A DNA stretch of 64,000 bases from positions 1 to 64,000 of the forward strand of contig JBAXUY010000004.1 in the NCBI GenBank assembly GCA_037129475.1, read 5' to 3'. How positions within the stretch are numbered: the first letter of the stretch is position 1; every line of letters starts with the position of its first letter. Below are positions 50,659-60,697 of the stretch, piece by piece. The notes beneath the pieces are model-generated. The model was not told the DNA's origin. It worked only from the letters and a program-made list of their open reading frames with translations, and searched no databases. The position numbers and the translations under genes were made by a program. Source of the DNA: RGVT01 sp037129475 (GTDB lineage: Bacteria > Planctomycetota > Planctomycetia > Pirellulales > UBA1268).

Positions 50659-51800
50659 AGATCGTATGGGCCGGGCCACTACAGTGTGAGGATGCCTTGC
50701 TGCATGGCACGGCTCCCCACCCGGCAACCATGCGCTGGCAGCGAATGTTTGTAGGCGGCCTGCGCGAGGCGGGCCATCGAGTCCGCTGGATAGGGCATGA
50801 GCCCCACCGAACCTGGCCATGGGGGCCGCTGCGAGTTCCATCGTCCGGCGACGCACACCATCAGCAAACGCACGCCGAAGGCACACAGATCGCTTACACG
50901 AATTTGGGGAGGCTGAGAACGCACTCGCTCCACAGTGCGTATCTCACCGCAACCCAGAATGCGATTCGAGAAGCCCGGCCAGATGTAATCGTGTCGTACA
51001 ACGCCGACCGTTGGATTCAGGGTGTTGCCGCAGCATCGATTGCAGCGACGGTGCCTTGGGTGCCTCTCATTCTGGAATGCCGGGATCCCCTCATCGATGA
51101 TTGGCGTGAGTTCAAGCAACAGACTGAGCACGCTCGTGGCGCGGCCTTCATATCCTATTGGGCTTTTGTGAATGCCCCAATTGACCGAAAGCACCTGCTG
51201 TCAGCAGCCGTCGTTCCTCGACAAATCTCTGCACCACGGCCTGCCTCAGTGATTTCACCGATGATTCTGTACGCGGGCGCTCATTCTCGAGACGGAGGAA
51301 TTGATCGTCTCGTGGCGGCCGTGCCCCTTCTAAAGACTCCCAATGTTCGGCTGGTGATCACGGGGCAGGGCAAGGGACTCGACCCTCAAATCACCCGTGC
51401 ATGCGAGACAACTCCGGGTGTCGAAGATCTCGGCATGGTGCCGGAGTCACGACTCGTGGAATTAGCAGCGACAGCAACTGTACTCGTGAACCCCAGACCC
51501 ATCGACTATGGCGATAATCGAACCAACTTTCCGTCTAAGCTGCTCGATTATTTGTCGTTCAAGCGACCGATCGTGAGTACCCGCACAGCTGGGATCGGCC
51601 CGGGGTACGAGGACCTTGTGCATTTCGCAGCGTCCGATACACCGTTGGACATCGCTACAGCGATCGACGAGGTCTTGGGGCTGAGTGATCAAGAAAGAAG
51701 TCTTTGGATGCAGCGTGTCACCGCTGCTATCGACCGCATGACGCCATCGCAAGCAGCGAGCGACTTAGCTGGGTGGATTGAATCGCTACTCGTAGTTTAA
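50655..51800 (+). CDS. GT4-type glycosyltransferase
   Basis: A 381-residue GT-B protein. It starts MKIVWAGPLQCEDALLHGTAP, with an acceptor-site-like RMFVGGLREAGHRVRWIGHEP. The donor half has RLVITGQGKGLDPQI and NFPSKLLDYLSFKRPIVSTRTAG. A much longer open frame begins at 50346, but the ATG at 50655 overlaps the upstream stop (ATGA) and begins the homologous part. Confidence 0.8.
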   Translation: MKIVWAGPLQCEDALLHGTAPHPATMRWQRMFVGGLREAGHRVRWIGHEPHRTWPWGPLRVPSSGDAHHQQTHAEGTQIAYTNLGRLRTHSLHSAYLTATQNAIREARPDVIVSYNADRWIQGVAAASIAATVPWVPLILECRDPLIDDWREFKQQTEHARGAAFISYWAFVNAPIDRKHLLSAAVVPRQISAPRPASVISPMILYAGAHSRDGGIDRLVAAVPLLKTPNVRLVITGQGKGLDPQITRACETTPGVEDLGMVPESRLVELAATATVLVNPRPIDYGDNRTNFPSKLLDYLSFKRPIVSTRTAGIGPGYEDLVHFAASDTPLDIATAIDEVLGLSDQERSLWMQRVTAAIDRMTPSQAASDLAGWIESLLVV

Positions 51801-51802
51801 GC

Positions 51803-52504
51803 ATGAGTGCATCCGGAATGTCCATTAAACAAGTCATCAAGGATTCGGCGCCGGCTTCGATTCTAAATTGGGTATTGCCGGCCTATCGCGTCATTCGCAG
51901 ATGGTACGTGACTTTGCGTACGCGCATCCGATGCTTGCAATTTACGTCGTATCCGCGACCGATCCGGATTGAACTCGGGCCCGGGATGATTGCACCCCCG
52001 CCGGGCTGGCTCACGTTGGACCTCACTCCATCGGCAACATTTTACTGCGATCTCCGTGCCGCCCTCCCTTTTCCCTCGCAATCGGTCGATGAGATTTACA
52101 GTTCGCACGTCCTCGAGCACTTTACGCTCCCTCAGCTGAAAGCATTGATTGCGGAGTGCCGGCGTGTGCTTACGCCTGGAGGCGTCTTTAACGCTGTAGT
52201 GCCAAACGGCGGAATGTTTATACGGGCCTACTGCGACGCCGAGCTTCGAAAAACGTTAATCGGATGGGTCGGAACGTCTGCGGATTGCCAACTTGGCACA
52301 CCAATGGATGTCGTCAACCACATGGCACATCTTGGAGGAGAACATCGATACGTATTTGATGAAGAGAATGTGGTGTCGCTCCTCAAGATGGCCGGACTCG
52401 TCGATGTGCGACTTCGCGATTTTGATCCGGATCGTGATGTCCACGAGAGACGACACGAGTCGATTTATGTTATCGGATTTAGCCCGAATCCTGGGCAATC
52501 ATGA
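51803..52504 (+). CDS. class I SAM-dependent methyltransferase
   Basis: A 233-residue Methyltransf_11-type enzyme. The motif order is IRIELGPGMIAPPPGWLTLDL, then CDLRAALPFPSQSVDEIYSSHVLEHF and RRVLTPGGVFNAVVPN. It has a short basic N-terminal helix. It is AT-richer than its neighbours. The 3' end overlaps the next glycosyltransferase gene by 4 bp. Confidence 0.85.
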   Translation: MSASGMSIKQVIKDSAPASILNWVLPAYRVIRRWYVTLRTRIRCLQFTSYPRPIRIELGPGMIAPPPGWLTLDLTPSATFYCDLRAALPFPSQSVDEIYSSHVLEHFTLPQLKALIAECRRVLTPGGVFNAVVPNGGMFIRAYCDAELRKTLIGWVGTSADCQLGTPMDVVNHMAHLGGEHRYVFDEENVVSLLKMAGLVDVRLRDFDPDRDVHERRHESIYVIGFSPNPGQS

Positions 52505-53781
52505 GTCGTAGGATCCTTTACGTTCAGCACGCGGGCAGCCCTGGCGGGTCGGTCGTCAGCCTCCGCTACCTCATAGAGGGCATGATTGCGGCGGGGCATA
52601 CCGTCGCCGTTGCGATGGTCGAACCCAACCGCGAGGTGCGGACGCTCTACGAAACCTGCGGAGCGACGGTCTTTGATGCCCCGGAGATTCCACTCTTTCG
52701 CCATACCACGGCCGGCTGGGCCCGGTTCGGGGATCCCCGCGCATGCGTCTATCAGGCTCGAGCCTTCGTCAAGCGATCTGCCGGCATAGCTCGGCTGCGC
52801 CAACTCATCGATACTTGGAAGCCCGACATCGTGCATCTCAACAGTGTTACGCTGGCGATGGCAGCCAACGGCCTTAGCGGTTGCGGCACGCCCATAGTCT
52901 GGCACGTCCGGGAGTCGCCTGTGCCAGGCTATTGTGGCATGCGGCTGCGGTATCTTCGCGAGTCGCTGCTCCGCGAGGCGGACGAGATCATTTTCCTCTC
53001 CGAGTCGGATCGGGAAGCCTGGGTTCAGGGCCAGCGCGGGCAGGTCGTCCACAACGTTGTGCCGTTAAGCGAGCAGCCAAGCGAGCGGGCAATCGGTTGG
53101 GAACGCGAGCGATTCGGACTCGATGCTGGAGATCGGGCGGTGGCCTACGTGGGCGGCCTGGCGGAGATAAAAGGCATCTTCCCACTCATCGCGGCCGTGC
53201 GTGAACTGCTGCCCAAGTTTCCAAGATTGCGAATCGTGGCTCCGGGGACAGAACTCCCAGAGCCGCGATCATTGAAGGCAAGGATCGCCCGCACCGTGCT
53301 GCCGTCGCTCGGGCTGGCTCGCGACTACGAGAGGGCCGACAAGGCAATCCGGTCGCCTGAACTAGCGTCGGTCTTTCGCCGATGTCCCTTTGCCCAGCAC
53401 ATTCTGCCGGTAATCGCGGCCTGCGAGTTTCTCGTTTTCCCTTCAACACGTCCGCATTTCGCCAGGCCTGTGGTCGAGGCAGCGAACGTAGGCCGACCAG
53501 CGATAGGCTCCGACCTTGGCGGGGTCTGCGACTTGATTGAGTCGGGGCGTACGGGCGTTCTTGTTCCCGCTCGTAACCCCAAGGCCTTGGCCGCGGCCAT
53601 GGAGCAGTTGCTCTCAGCCCCCGCGAGAACTGCCGCGATGGGCCAAGCTGCTCGCGAACTGGCCCGAGAACGATTCGACGCGGCGGCGCAGGTAAACCGG
53701 ATTGCTGGCATCTATGAGGCTGTGAGCCGACGGGGCGTGCGACCCAACGAAGCGATCAACGAACGGTCTGCCACGGCATGA
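52501..53781 (+). CDS. GT4-family glycosyltransferase
   Basis: A 426-residue GT-B enzyme. N-terminal RILYVQHAGSPGGSVVSLRYLIEGMIAAGHTV; donor half AVAYVGGLAEIKGIFPLIAAV and FLVFPSTRPHFARPVVEAANVGRPAIGSDLGGVCDLI. The final 40 residues are Arg/Ala-rich. ATGA overlap at both ends keeps it in the operon chain. Confidence 0.85.
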   Translation: MSRRILYVQHAGSPGGSVVSLRYLIEGMIAAGHTVAVAMVEPNREVRTLYETCGATVFDAPEIPLFRHTTAGWARFGDPRACVYQARAFVKRSAGIARLRQLIDTWKPDIVHLNSVTLAMAANGLSGCGTPIVWHVRESPVPGYCGMRLRYLRESLLREADEIIFLSESDREAWVQGQRGQVVHNVVPLSEQPSERAIGWERERFGLDAGDRAVAYVGGLAEIKGIFPLIAAVRELLPKFPRLRIVAPGTELPEPRSLKARIARTVLPSLGLARDYERADKAIRSPELASVFRRCPFAQHILPVIAACEFLVFPSTRPHFARPVVEAANVGRPAIGSDLGGVCDLIESGRTGVLVPARNPKALAAAMEQLLSAPARTAAMGQAARELARERFDAAAQVNRIAGIYEAVSRRGVRPNEAINERSATA

Positions 53782-54968
53782 TGGTCGCGGAGAGCGCCTT
53801 GCTGCAGCGTTCCCGCAGGTCGAGCGATGCGATGCGGGCGGTGCATGTCACGGGTGCTACGGGTCGCGAAGGCGCGGGAGTGACGGCGGCCGTCGAGGGT
53901 ATGGTCGCCGGACTCGCCACCTGTCCCACGGTCGAACTCTCGCTGGTCGGCATCTGCCCGCCGGGAGAGGCCTGGAATTCACGAGCTGATCTTCGCGCCA
54001 CGCGTATCCGCGTCACCTCGCGGCCACCACGCATATTTTCCTATGCGCCGGGGCTACAACGGCTGTTTTCTGAACTTCGCCCATCCATCCTTCATCAACA
54101 TGGCATCTGGCAGTACTCCGGGATTGTCGCCGCGCGGCTTCGCGACAGTCTGGGGGTGCCTTTGATAATCAGTCCTCACGGCATGCTGGCACCGCGGGCC
54201 ATGGCCCACCACGCCCCTCGAAAGCGGCTGGCCTGGTGGCTGTACCAGCGGCGGGTCCTCGAGGCGGCAGATGTGTTTCACGTCGCTTCAGAGCGCGAAC
54301 GCGACGACGTCCGTGCGCTGGGCCTTCGACAGCCTGTCGCGGTGGTACCCTTCGGCATCGACGTGCCAGACGCCTGCCCGGTGCGAACGAACACCGGCCC
54401 GATGACAGCACTATTCCTGTCGCGCATCCACCCGATCAAGGGTGTGCTCGATCTCGTCCACGCCTGGGCTCAGGTGCGACCCGCCGGCTGGCGGCTCATG
54501 ATCGCCGGCCCCGATGAGTGCGGCCACACGGCTGAAGTTATGGGGGCCATCGGCAAACTCGGGCTTGGCGAGTCGGTGGCCCTCCGCGACGCTTGCTGGG
54601 GTGCCGACCGCGACCGCCTGATGGATACGAGCGACCTATTCGTTCTCCCATCGCATTCGGAAAACTTTGGGCTCATCGTAGCCGAAGCCTGTGCCCGAGG
54701 GTTGCCGGTGCTCACCACCCAGGGCACACCATGGCATTCGATCGTCGACAATGCCTGCGGCTGGTGGGTGCCCGTCGGGATCGAGGGCCTCAGAGCTGGT
54801 CTACGGGAAGCGTGCGGGCTGGATCGTACCACCCTCGAGGCCATGGGCCACCGCGGCTGGAAGATGGTAGCTAGCTCCTACAGTTGGCCCACGGCGATCA
54901 GCCGACTGCTCGGCGTTTACGAATGGCTGCTCGACGGCGGAAGACAGCCCGATTGTGTATGCCTGTAA
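53778..54968 (+). CDS. GT4-family glycosyltransferase
   Basis: A 396-residue GT-B enzyme. HQHGIWQYSGIVAARL and ISPHGMLAPRAMAHH are acceptor-domain motifs. The donor half has ALFLSRIHPIKGVLDLVHAW and EX7E in SENFGLIVAEACARGLPVLTTQGTPW. It is the last gene of the ATGA-linked run; 128 bp without a gene follow. Confidence 0.88.
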   Translation: MMVAESALLQRSRRSSDAMRAVHVTGATGREGAGVTAAVEGMVAGLATCPTVELSLVGICPPGEAWNSRADLRATRIRVTSRPPRIFSYAPGLQRLFSELRPSILHQHGIWQYSGIVAARLRDSLGVPLIISPHGMLAPRAMAHHAPRKRLAWWLYQRRVLEAADVFHVASERERDDVRALGLRQPVAVVPFGIDVPDACPVRTNTGPMTALFLSRIHPIKGVLDLVHAWAQVRPAGWRLMIAGPDECGHTAEVMGAIGKLGLGESVALRDACWGADRDRLMDTSDLFVLPSHSENFGLIVAEACARGLPVLTTQGTPWHSIVDNACGWWVPVGIEGLRAGLREACGLDRTTLEAMGHRGWKMVASSYSWPTAISRLLGVYEWLLDGGRQPDCVCL

Positions 54969-55096
54969 TCCATACAGATCGGAGGTATGCTGCGACCTAT
55001 TCGTAGAAGGTTCTCCCCACGGCCGTTCCGCTGACTGCTTCGTATCGCAAGAGCCTGAGCCGCCGAACCATTTTTTGTTGCAGAGAGGACCAAGCA

Positions 55097-55756
55097 ATGA
55101 CTACTGGCATGCCCCCTTCTCAACTCAACATCAACGTTGGGTCGGGCCGTTACCCGATGAAAGGATTCGTCAATCTCGACAACTCGATTTTTTTACGCAC
55201 GCTACCGCTTTATCCTCTACTGAAACCCTTCCTGAGTTCCAATCACAAGAAAATTTTCGAGGAATATCGAGCCGCAGTCGCCGGCAACACGTATCAAGTC
55301 CACAACTGTATTAAGAAGCTGCCGTACGCGGCTGGCTCCGTCAATCACATTCTTTGCTCACATTTTCTCGAGCACGTTTTTCACGACCAGGCGAGAGCGA
55401 TTCTCAGGGATTTTCGACACGTCCTCAGGCCGAACACGGGCACGATTCATCTAATCGTTCCAGACATCCGTTCCCGCGCCGAACGATACGTCCATTCGCA
55501 AGACCCACTCGCTGCCGATGAATTCATCAACTCTACGATTCTGTCATCCCCTCGCCGGCCGAGCCTCCGATACCGCCTGATGGAAATCAATGGCTCCTTT
55601 GGACTCGGTCATCGTTGGATGTACGACGAAAGCACGCTGTCCAAACTCGTTGAGGAGGCTGGATTCTGTATTCTGGACCGCAATGAGACGCCCTCTCGTT
55701 CCTGGCGGGACCAGCGGCAGCCAGGCGAAGTAGAACTCGTCGCGCGAGTAAAGTAA
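55097..55756 (+). CDS. class I SAM-dependent methyltransferase
   Basis: A 219-residue enzyme. LNINVGSGRYPMKGFVNLDNS is the SAM-binding loop; KKLPYAAGSVNHILCSHFLEHVFHDQARAILRDFRHVLRPNTGTIHLIVPDI completes the Methyltransf_11 pattern. AT-richer composition and the decayed gene after it suggest a recently acquired or remodelled segment. GAGAGGA lies about 9 bases before the ATG. Confidence 0.82.
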   Translation: MTTGMPPSQLNINVGSGRYPMKGFVNLDNSIFLRTLPLYPLLKPFLSSNHKKIFEEYRAAVAGNTYQVHNCIKKLPYAAGSVNHILCSHFLEHVFHDQARAILRDFRHVLRPNTGTIHLIVPDIRSRAERYVHSQDPLAADEFINSTILSSPRRPSLRYRLMEINGSFGLGHRWMYDESTLSKLVEEAGFCILDRNETPSRSWRDQRQPGEVELVARVK

Positions 55757-55774
55757 GTAGGAACCGACTTCTTC

Positions 55775-56300
55775 GTGGGTATCAAGTCCTTCTACCAACG
55801 TTTCCCCATCACTCGGGATCTGTATCGCCTCTTCAATGTGCTCAATGAGAACTCACCGATATACAGCGATCTTTGGCATTTGCACTGAAAACCGAGGTGC
55901 ATGCCGCCATCACCAGACACGATCCGCGTACGAAAGAGCTGCAAAGCTTGACGCCTTACGAATACTCGGATTTATTCCCAAAACGGGGAGGACGGGATTC
56001 TGGCAGAGATCGTGAGTCGCATCGGAGTTTCCAATCGTATGTTTTTGGAAATCGGCGCCGGGGACGGCGAGCCTCGAGGCTTTAGAAGTGCTCCGGCAAG
56101 AGATCGGCTTTAATCGGGCGAGCTGCGATCTGTCGCGTTCAAATGCTTTTCTCGTGCGCGACAATTTGGTTGTCCCGCAGTTCGCGGCGTCATTACTGCG
56201 GAACATCGTTGTGGGCCATATCGGCCGTGGCTATCAACCGGCCGCTTCCTCAAAGCTCAGTTCCTTGAAGACTGCACGGTCTCGCCGCGTTCATGATTAA
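55775..56300 (+). pseudogene. decayed FkbM-like methyltransferase gene
   Basis: Pieces of one gene are readable in three frames. From GTG 55775: FYQRFPITRDLYRLFNVLNENSPIY to a stop at 55886. Next frame from about 55873: ALKTEVHAAITRHDPRTKELQSLTPYEYSDL. Third frame from about 55971: YSQNGEDGILAEIVSRIGVSNRMFLEIGAGDG until a stop at 56112. The last block is the hallmark of a family of methyltransferase-like proteins from glycan loci. At least two frameshifts separate the pieces. No convincing continuation appears after about 56120. Confidence 0.65.
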
Positions 56301-56381
56301 TCTGTCAGTATCCGAAGGGCATATTGTTCAAATGTCGCGACTTCGAGCAATCTTTTTATCAGCGAACCCTCTGGTGATCTC

Positions 56382-58160
56382 GTGACTGTTATTCTCGGCA
56401 TCAATTTTCTTCATGCTGACTCCTCGGCCTGTCTATTCGTAGACGGGCAGCTCACGATGGCCGTGGCGGAGGAGAGGCTCGGTCGCCGGGTGAAGCATGA
56501 CCCGGCTTTTCCGGCGGCTGCGATTCGCGCTGTCCTCGACGACGCAGGGCTTGCTCTCAAGGATATCGATAACGTCGCCGTGCCCAGGCGGCCGCGGGCA
56601 AACCTGGGGCCCAAGGTGCGGTACGTTGCGGCCCACCCGCTGTCTGGGTTTCGCGCATACCTCGGCCATCGCCGACGCCGGCGGATGCAAGACGAAGCGC
56701 TGAAGACTCAAGTCGCCCGCGCCTGCGGCTCCGATCCTGGCACGGCGCGATTTGAGACGACGCTCGTCGAGCATCATCTTGCGCATGTCGCCAGCGCCTA
56801 CTACTGTTCCCCATTCGAAGGACTTACAGCCGGCTTTTCCTTCGATGGCTCGGGAGACTTCGCAAGCATGATGGCGACGCGCTGCGAGGGGCAGCGTATT
56901 GAGGTTCTCGACAGGGTGCTGCTGCCACACAGCCTTGGGTTTTTCTACACAGCCATTTGCCAGGCAATCGGGTTCGATCGCTTCGGTGAGGAATATAAGG
57001 TGATGGGACTGGCGGCCTACGGTGAAGACGAGTTTGGCGACCTCATGAAGCGGCTCGTGCAGCTACCCGGAAACGGTTGGTTTCGCCTGGCTCGTGGGCT
57101 CTTCGTCATGCCTGGCACAAGCGGCGCAATGGAGTGCGACGACGCAGGCAAGGTCGAAATCCCACCGCTGTACTCGGAATCCCTGTTAAAGGCGATTGGC
57201 GGCAAGCGACATCGCGATGATCCCGTCAGCCACCGGGAAAAGGCCCTGGCCCGATCGTGCCAGGTGCGGTTTGAGGAAGCTTTCATGCACTGTGCGAAGC
57301 GCCTTCACCAGCTTGTGCCCACGGACAAAATCGCGTATGCCGGCGGCTGCGCCCTCAATGGCGTTGCCAACGCCCGACTCCTCCGCGACACGCCCTTCCG
57401 TCAGCCCTACCTCCAGGCTGCCTCAAGCGACGAAGGCTGCGCGATCGGTGCAGCGCTCTGGACATGGCACAACGTCCTTGGACGCAAGGAACGCTTCCAT
57501 ATGAAGCATGCCTATTGGGGCCCGCGTCACCCGGAGACCGCCATGAGAAAATCGGCGGAAGCCGCCGGCACACCTTGGCGAACGCTGGAGGCCGATCGGG
57601 TCGTGCCGGTCGTGGCACAGCTGATTCGGCAGGGACTCGTGGTGGGGTGGTACCAGGGCCGAAGCGAATGGGGTCCCAGGGCGCTCGGCAACCGATCAAT
57701 CCTCGCCGATCCGACGCGGCCAGAAATGAAGGATCTTATCAACGCGAAGATCAAGCGCCGCGAGATGTTTCGACCGTTTGCACCCACCGTTCTTCGCCCC
57801 TCCGTGTCCAAGTATTTCGAACAAGACGTCTTCAGCCCGTTCATGATGCACGTCGTCAAAATTCGTCCGGAGTGGCGGGAGAAAATGCCTGCCATCACGC
57901 ATGTGGACGGTACCGGCCGACTGCAGAGCATCGAGCGAGAAACGAATCCGCTCTATTACGATCTGATCCAGGAATTCGGCCGGCTTTCGGGCGTCGATAT
58001 CCTGCTCAACACAAGTTTCAACGAAAATGAGCCGATCGTCGACACCCCCGATCAGGCTCTCGCCTGCTTCCTGCGAACGGGGCTCGATGCCCTCTGCCTT
58101 GGCCACGAACTACTCGTAAAACCAGAGTTCGTCGACGTGCTCGCCCGAGTCGTTGCCTAA
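56382..58160 (+). CDS. carbamoyltransferase (NodU/CmcH/TobZ family)
   Basis: A 592-residue enzyme. The N-terminal Kae1-like domain contains ILGINFLHADSSACLFVDG, EHHLAHVASAYYCSPF with metal/nucleotide His residues, and GFSFDGSGDFASMM. IAYAGGCALNGVANARLL follows. The C-terminal YrdC-like part has GWYQGRSEWGPRALGNRSILADP and NTSFNENEPIVDTPDQAL. The reaction is transfer of a carbamoyl group to a sugar hydroxyl. The GTG start 56382 lies after an AT-rich gap. Confidence 0.92.
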   Translation: MTVILGINFLHADSSACLFVDGQLTMAVAEERLGRRVKHDPAFPAAAIRAVLDDAGLALKDIDNVAVPRRPRANLGPKVRYVAAHPLSGFRAYLGHRRRRRMQDEALKTQVARACGSDPGTARFETTLVEHHLAHVASAYYCSPFEGLTAGFSFDGSGDFASMMATRCEGQRIEVLDRVLLPHSLGFFYTAICQAIGFDRFGEEYKVMGLAAYGEDEFGDLMKRLVQLPGNGWFRLARGLFVMPGTSGAMECDDAGKVEIPPLYSESLLKAIGGKRHRDDPVSHREKALARSCQVRFEEAFMHCAKRLHQLVPTDKIAYAGGCALNGVANARLLRDTPFRQPYLQAASSDEGCAIGAALWTWHNVLGRKERFHMKHAYWGPRHPETAMRKSAEAAGTPWRTLEADRVVPVVAQLIRQGLVVGWYQGRSEWGPRALGNRSILADPTRPEMKDLINAKIKRREMFRPFAPTVLRPSVSKYFEQDVFSPFMMHVVKIRPEWREKMPAITHVDGTGRLQSIERETNPLYYDLIQEFGRLSGVDILLNTSFNENEPIVDTPDQALACFLRTGLDALCLGHELLVKPEFVDVLARVVA

Positions 58161-58289
58161 TGTGGCTTGTTCCATAGTCCGCTCCCCCCGCGTCGTGATC
58201 TGGACTCACCTCACTGTCAAGATCGTATTGCTGGGAATCGGGCTGGTGGAGCAGTTGCGATCTTGGATTCAAGCCGATGGTGTGGCTCC

Positions 58290-59852
58290 ATGATCGTTCG
58301 TAATCTCAAGGCACTGGATGCATACCAGTGCTCAGGCAAGCAGGCTGTGATCATCGGGGCAGGCACCATCGGCCTCTACTTGGCCAAACTGCTGCTGGAA
58401 AAGGGCTTCCACGTCACCGTCGTCGAATCAGGCGATACGACGCTTGGATCGTTCTCGGCCGATGGCTTCCGGAATGTTGGTAAAACCCACCATGGGGCCC
58501 GCATTGGCCGGAGCCGGTCGGTCGGCGGCACATCGAACCTGTGGGGCGGTCAACTTGTTGAGTTTTCGCCTGCAGACTTCGGTGGCCGACCATGGCTGGA
58601 GAGCTCCACGTGGCCGATAGGTACCGATGAGTTGACGCCCTATTTTCGGCGAGCCTTCCAGAGGCTCGGCATCGAACCGGCGGTTCAACACGATGCTCCG
58701 ATCTGGCAGGAACGGTTGGGCGAAACGCCAGGATTTACCAACGACATCGAGATATTCCTCACGCGGTGGATGAAAACGCCCAGCATGGCGGTCATGTATG
58801 CGGACGACATCCACGCGAATCCCACACTTGCCGTCCTCGTCGGCCATACGGCCATCGGCTTCCGAGCCCAAGACACACGAATCACGGGCGTCCTCCTCAG
58901 GACTCCCGATGGCGACACCTCGCACCTTGAAGGCGACGTCGTCATTATCGCCGCCGGCACGATCGAGGCGGTACGGTTGCTCCTGGCGGCGGAGATCGAT
59001 CGCTCATGGGCCTGTCCATGGCGAACAAATAAGATGCTCGGCCTGCGGTTCCAGGATCACCTTGGTGGTCGTATCGGCACCCTTACTCCGATCGACAAGC
59101 GGCGGATTTTTCGCATCTTCTCGACCCTCTACTCGAATGGTCACAAATTCCAGCCCAAGCTCAGGGTGACGGAATCGGCCTGCCTGGCAAATCGTCTTCT
59201 CGGGGCGCAGGGCATCATGTGCTTCGAGAGTTCTGCAACGGAGCACCTGGTCTTTCTCAAACAGTTTCTGAAGGCGGCGATCCAAAGCAGGCGACTCTCT
59301 GGCATGGGCGACTTCTTTCGGCATGCTATCGCATGCGCACGGCATCTTCCACCGCTCATGTGGACCTACATGAAGGAGCACCGAATGTTCGTGCCCTTCG
59401 ATTCGCAGGTGGTGCTCAACGTGCAGGCCGAACAGGTGCCAAACGACCGTAGCCGAATCACGGTCGATCCGTCGCGACGGGATTCAATGGGGCTACCCCA
59501 AGCCGTGATCGACTGGCAGGTTACCGGTGAAGAACTGCCGACGATCCTCGATCTGGCCCAGCGGTGCGGCCGCGCCTTGGAGGCCGCTGGCCTGGCCACA
59601 CTGGCGATCGAGCCGGATTTGCTGGCTCTGAAGCCATCGTTTCTCGACACGCTGCACGACACCTACCACGCGGCTGGCGGGGCCATCATGGGCGTGGATG
59701 ACCGCCACGGCGTGGTAGATCGCGATCTGCGGGTCTTCGGCACGACAAACCTCTATGTCGCGAGCGCGGCGACGTTTCCCACCTCGAGCAGTGCGAACGT
59801 GACCTTCACGGCGCTCGCATTCGCAACCCGGCTTGCGGACCACCTCCAGTGA
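58290..59852 (+). CDS. GMC-type FAD-dependent oxidoreductase
   Basis: A 520-residue flavoenzyme. FAD-binding IGAGTIGLYLAKLLLEKGFHVTVVES (about residues 21-46), then GRSRSVGGTSNLWGGQL, a GMC-type second FAD contact. The C-terminal domain reads YHAAGGAIMGVDDRHGVVDRDLRVFGTTNLYVASAATFPTSSSANVTFTALAFA. GMC enzymes oxidise alcohols, including sugar hydroxyls. The frame is open from 58167, but ATG 58290 starts the homologous part. A GTGA overlap joins it to the aldo/keto reductase. Confidence 0.88.
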   Translation: MIVRNLKALDAYQCSGKQAVIIGAGTIGLYLAKLLLEKGFHVTVVESGDTTLGSFSADGFRNVGKTHHGARIGRSRSVGGTSNLWGGQLVEFSPADFGGRPWLESSTWPIGTDELTPYFRRAFQRLGIEPAVQHDAPIWQERLGETPGFTNDIEIFLTRWMKTPSMAVMYADDIHANPTLAVLVGHTAIGFRAQDTRITGVLLRTPDGDTSHLEGDVVIIAAGTIEAVRLLLAAEIDRSWACPWRTNKMLGLRFQDHLGGRIGTLTPIDKRRIFRIFSTLYSNGHKFQPKLRVTESACLANRLLGAQGIMCFESSATEHLVFLKQFLKAAIQSRRLSGMGDFFRHAIACARHLPPLMWTYMKEHRMFVPFDSQVVLNVQAEQVPNDRSRITVDPSRRDSMGLPQAVIDWQVTGEELPTILDLAQRCGRALEAAGLATLAIEPDLLALKPSFLDTLHDTYHAAGGAIMGVDDRHGVVDRDLRVFGTTNLYVASAATFPTSSSANVTFTALAFATRLADHLQ

Positions 59853-60697
59853 CAAGCGTACCACGCTTCACCTTCGAGCCACTCGGCATCACGACGTCAC
59901 GCGTCGGGCTTGGCTGCGCTTCCCTCGTGGGTCGGGACTCGTTTCGCGCGGCTGCCCGGCTCGTGGAGACCGCGCTCGACCTCGGCATCCGCTACTTCGA
60001 CACTGCCCCGTTGTATGGCATGGGAACGGCGGAGCAGGTACTCGGCGCGGTTGTCGGAAGCGACCCGGATGTGGTCATCGCCACGAAGGTCGGCATCGCT
60101 CGCCCACCCTACTCCACGCTCAAGGCCGCGGTGAGACGGTATGCGAAGCCCCTGCTCGACCGGTCACGGCCGATAAAGGCGGTTGTTCGCTCACTTTACA
60201 CACGATCTACGCGGAAAACTGACGCCGATCCATCCAAGTCCATGCTCCGCAACCTGTCGGAGGCCGCCGTCCACCGTGAACTCGACGAGAGCCTGCGGCT
60301 TCTCAAGCGGAGCCGAGTCGACGTTTACCTGGCACACGAGCCCTCGGTCCATGACCTCGAAGTGGCGAGGGCCGAGATTTTTCAGAGTCTCGTGGCCGCA
60401 GGACGAATCGGGTGCTTCGGCGCTGCCATAACGGCGCAAAGTGGCCCGTGGCTTCCCTTTGGCAGCGTCTGGCAGTCGGGCTGGGCGGGCCGGCCCGGTA
60501 AGGACTATCCGCAAGGGATCGGCTACATATTCCACGGCATGGTCCGCACGGCGGCCAAGGACCGACTCGGACGGGCCATCGTGGCGCCATCGACACTGCT
60601 GCGAACCGCGATGGCGGAGGCGCCGCGGGCGCTGTTTCTGGTCGGGGCCTCGACTCCCGAGAAGCTGCGACGCATCCTGGCAGAAGTCGTCGCATGA
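59849..60697 (+). CDS. aldo/keto reductase family oxidoreductase
   Basis: A 282-residue AKR. Asp and Tyr of the catalytic tetrad lie in RYFDTAPLYGMG (about residues 49-60), Lys in VIATKVG (about 77-83) and His in VDVYLAHEPS. The GTG start overlaps the stop of the GMC oxidoreductase gene. The oxidase plus reductase order suggests a two-step change at one sugar carbon, for example oxidation followed by reduction with inverted stereochemistry; this is an inference. Confidence 0.85.
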   Translation: MTSVPRFTFEPLGITTSRVGLGCASLVGRDSFRAAARLVETALDLGIRYFDTAPLYGMGTAEQVLGAVVGSDPDVVIATKVGIARPPYSTLKAAVRRYAKPLLDRSRPIKAVVRSLYTRSTRKTDADPSKSMLRNLSEAAVHRELDESLRLLKRSRVDVYLAHEPSVHDLEVARAEIFQSLVAAGRIGCFGAAITAQSGPWLPFGSVWQSGWAGRPGKDYPQGIGYIFHGMVRTAAKDRLGRAIVAPSTLLRTAMAEAPRALFLVGASTPEKLRRILAEVVA

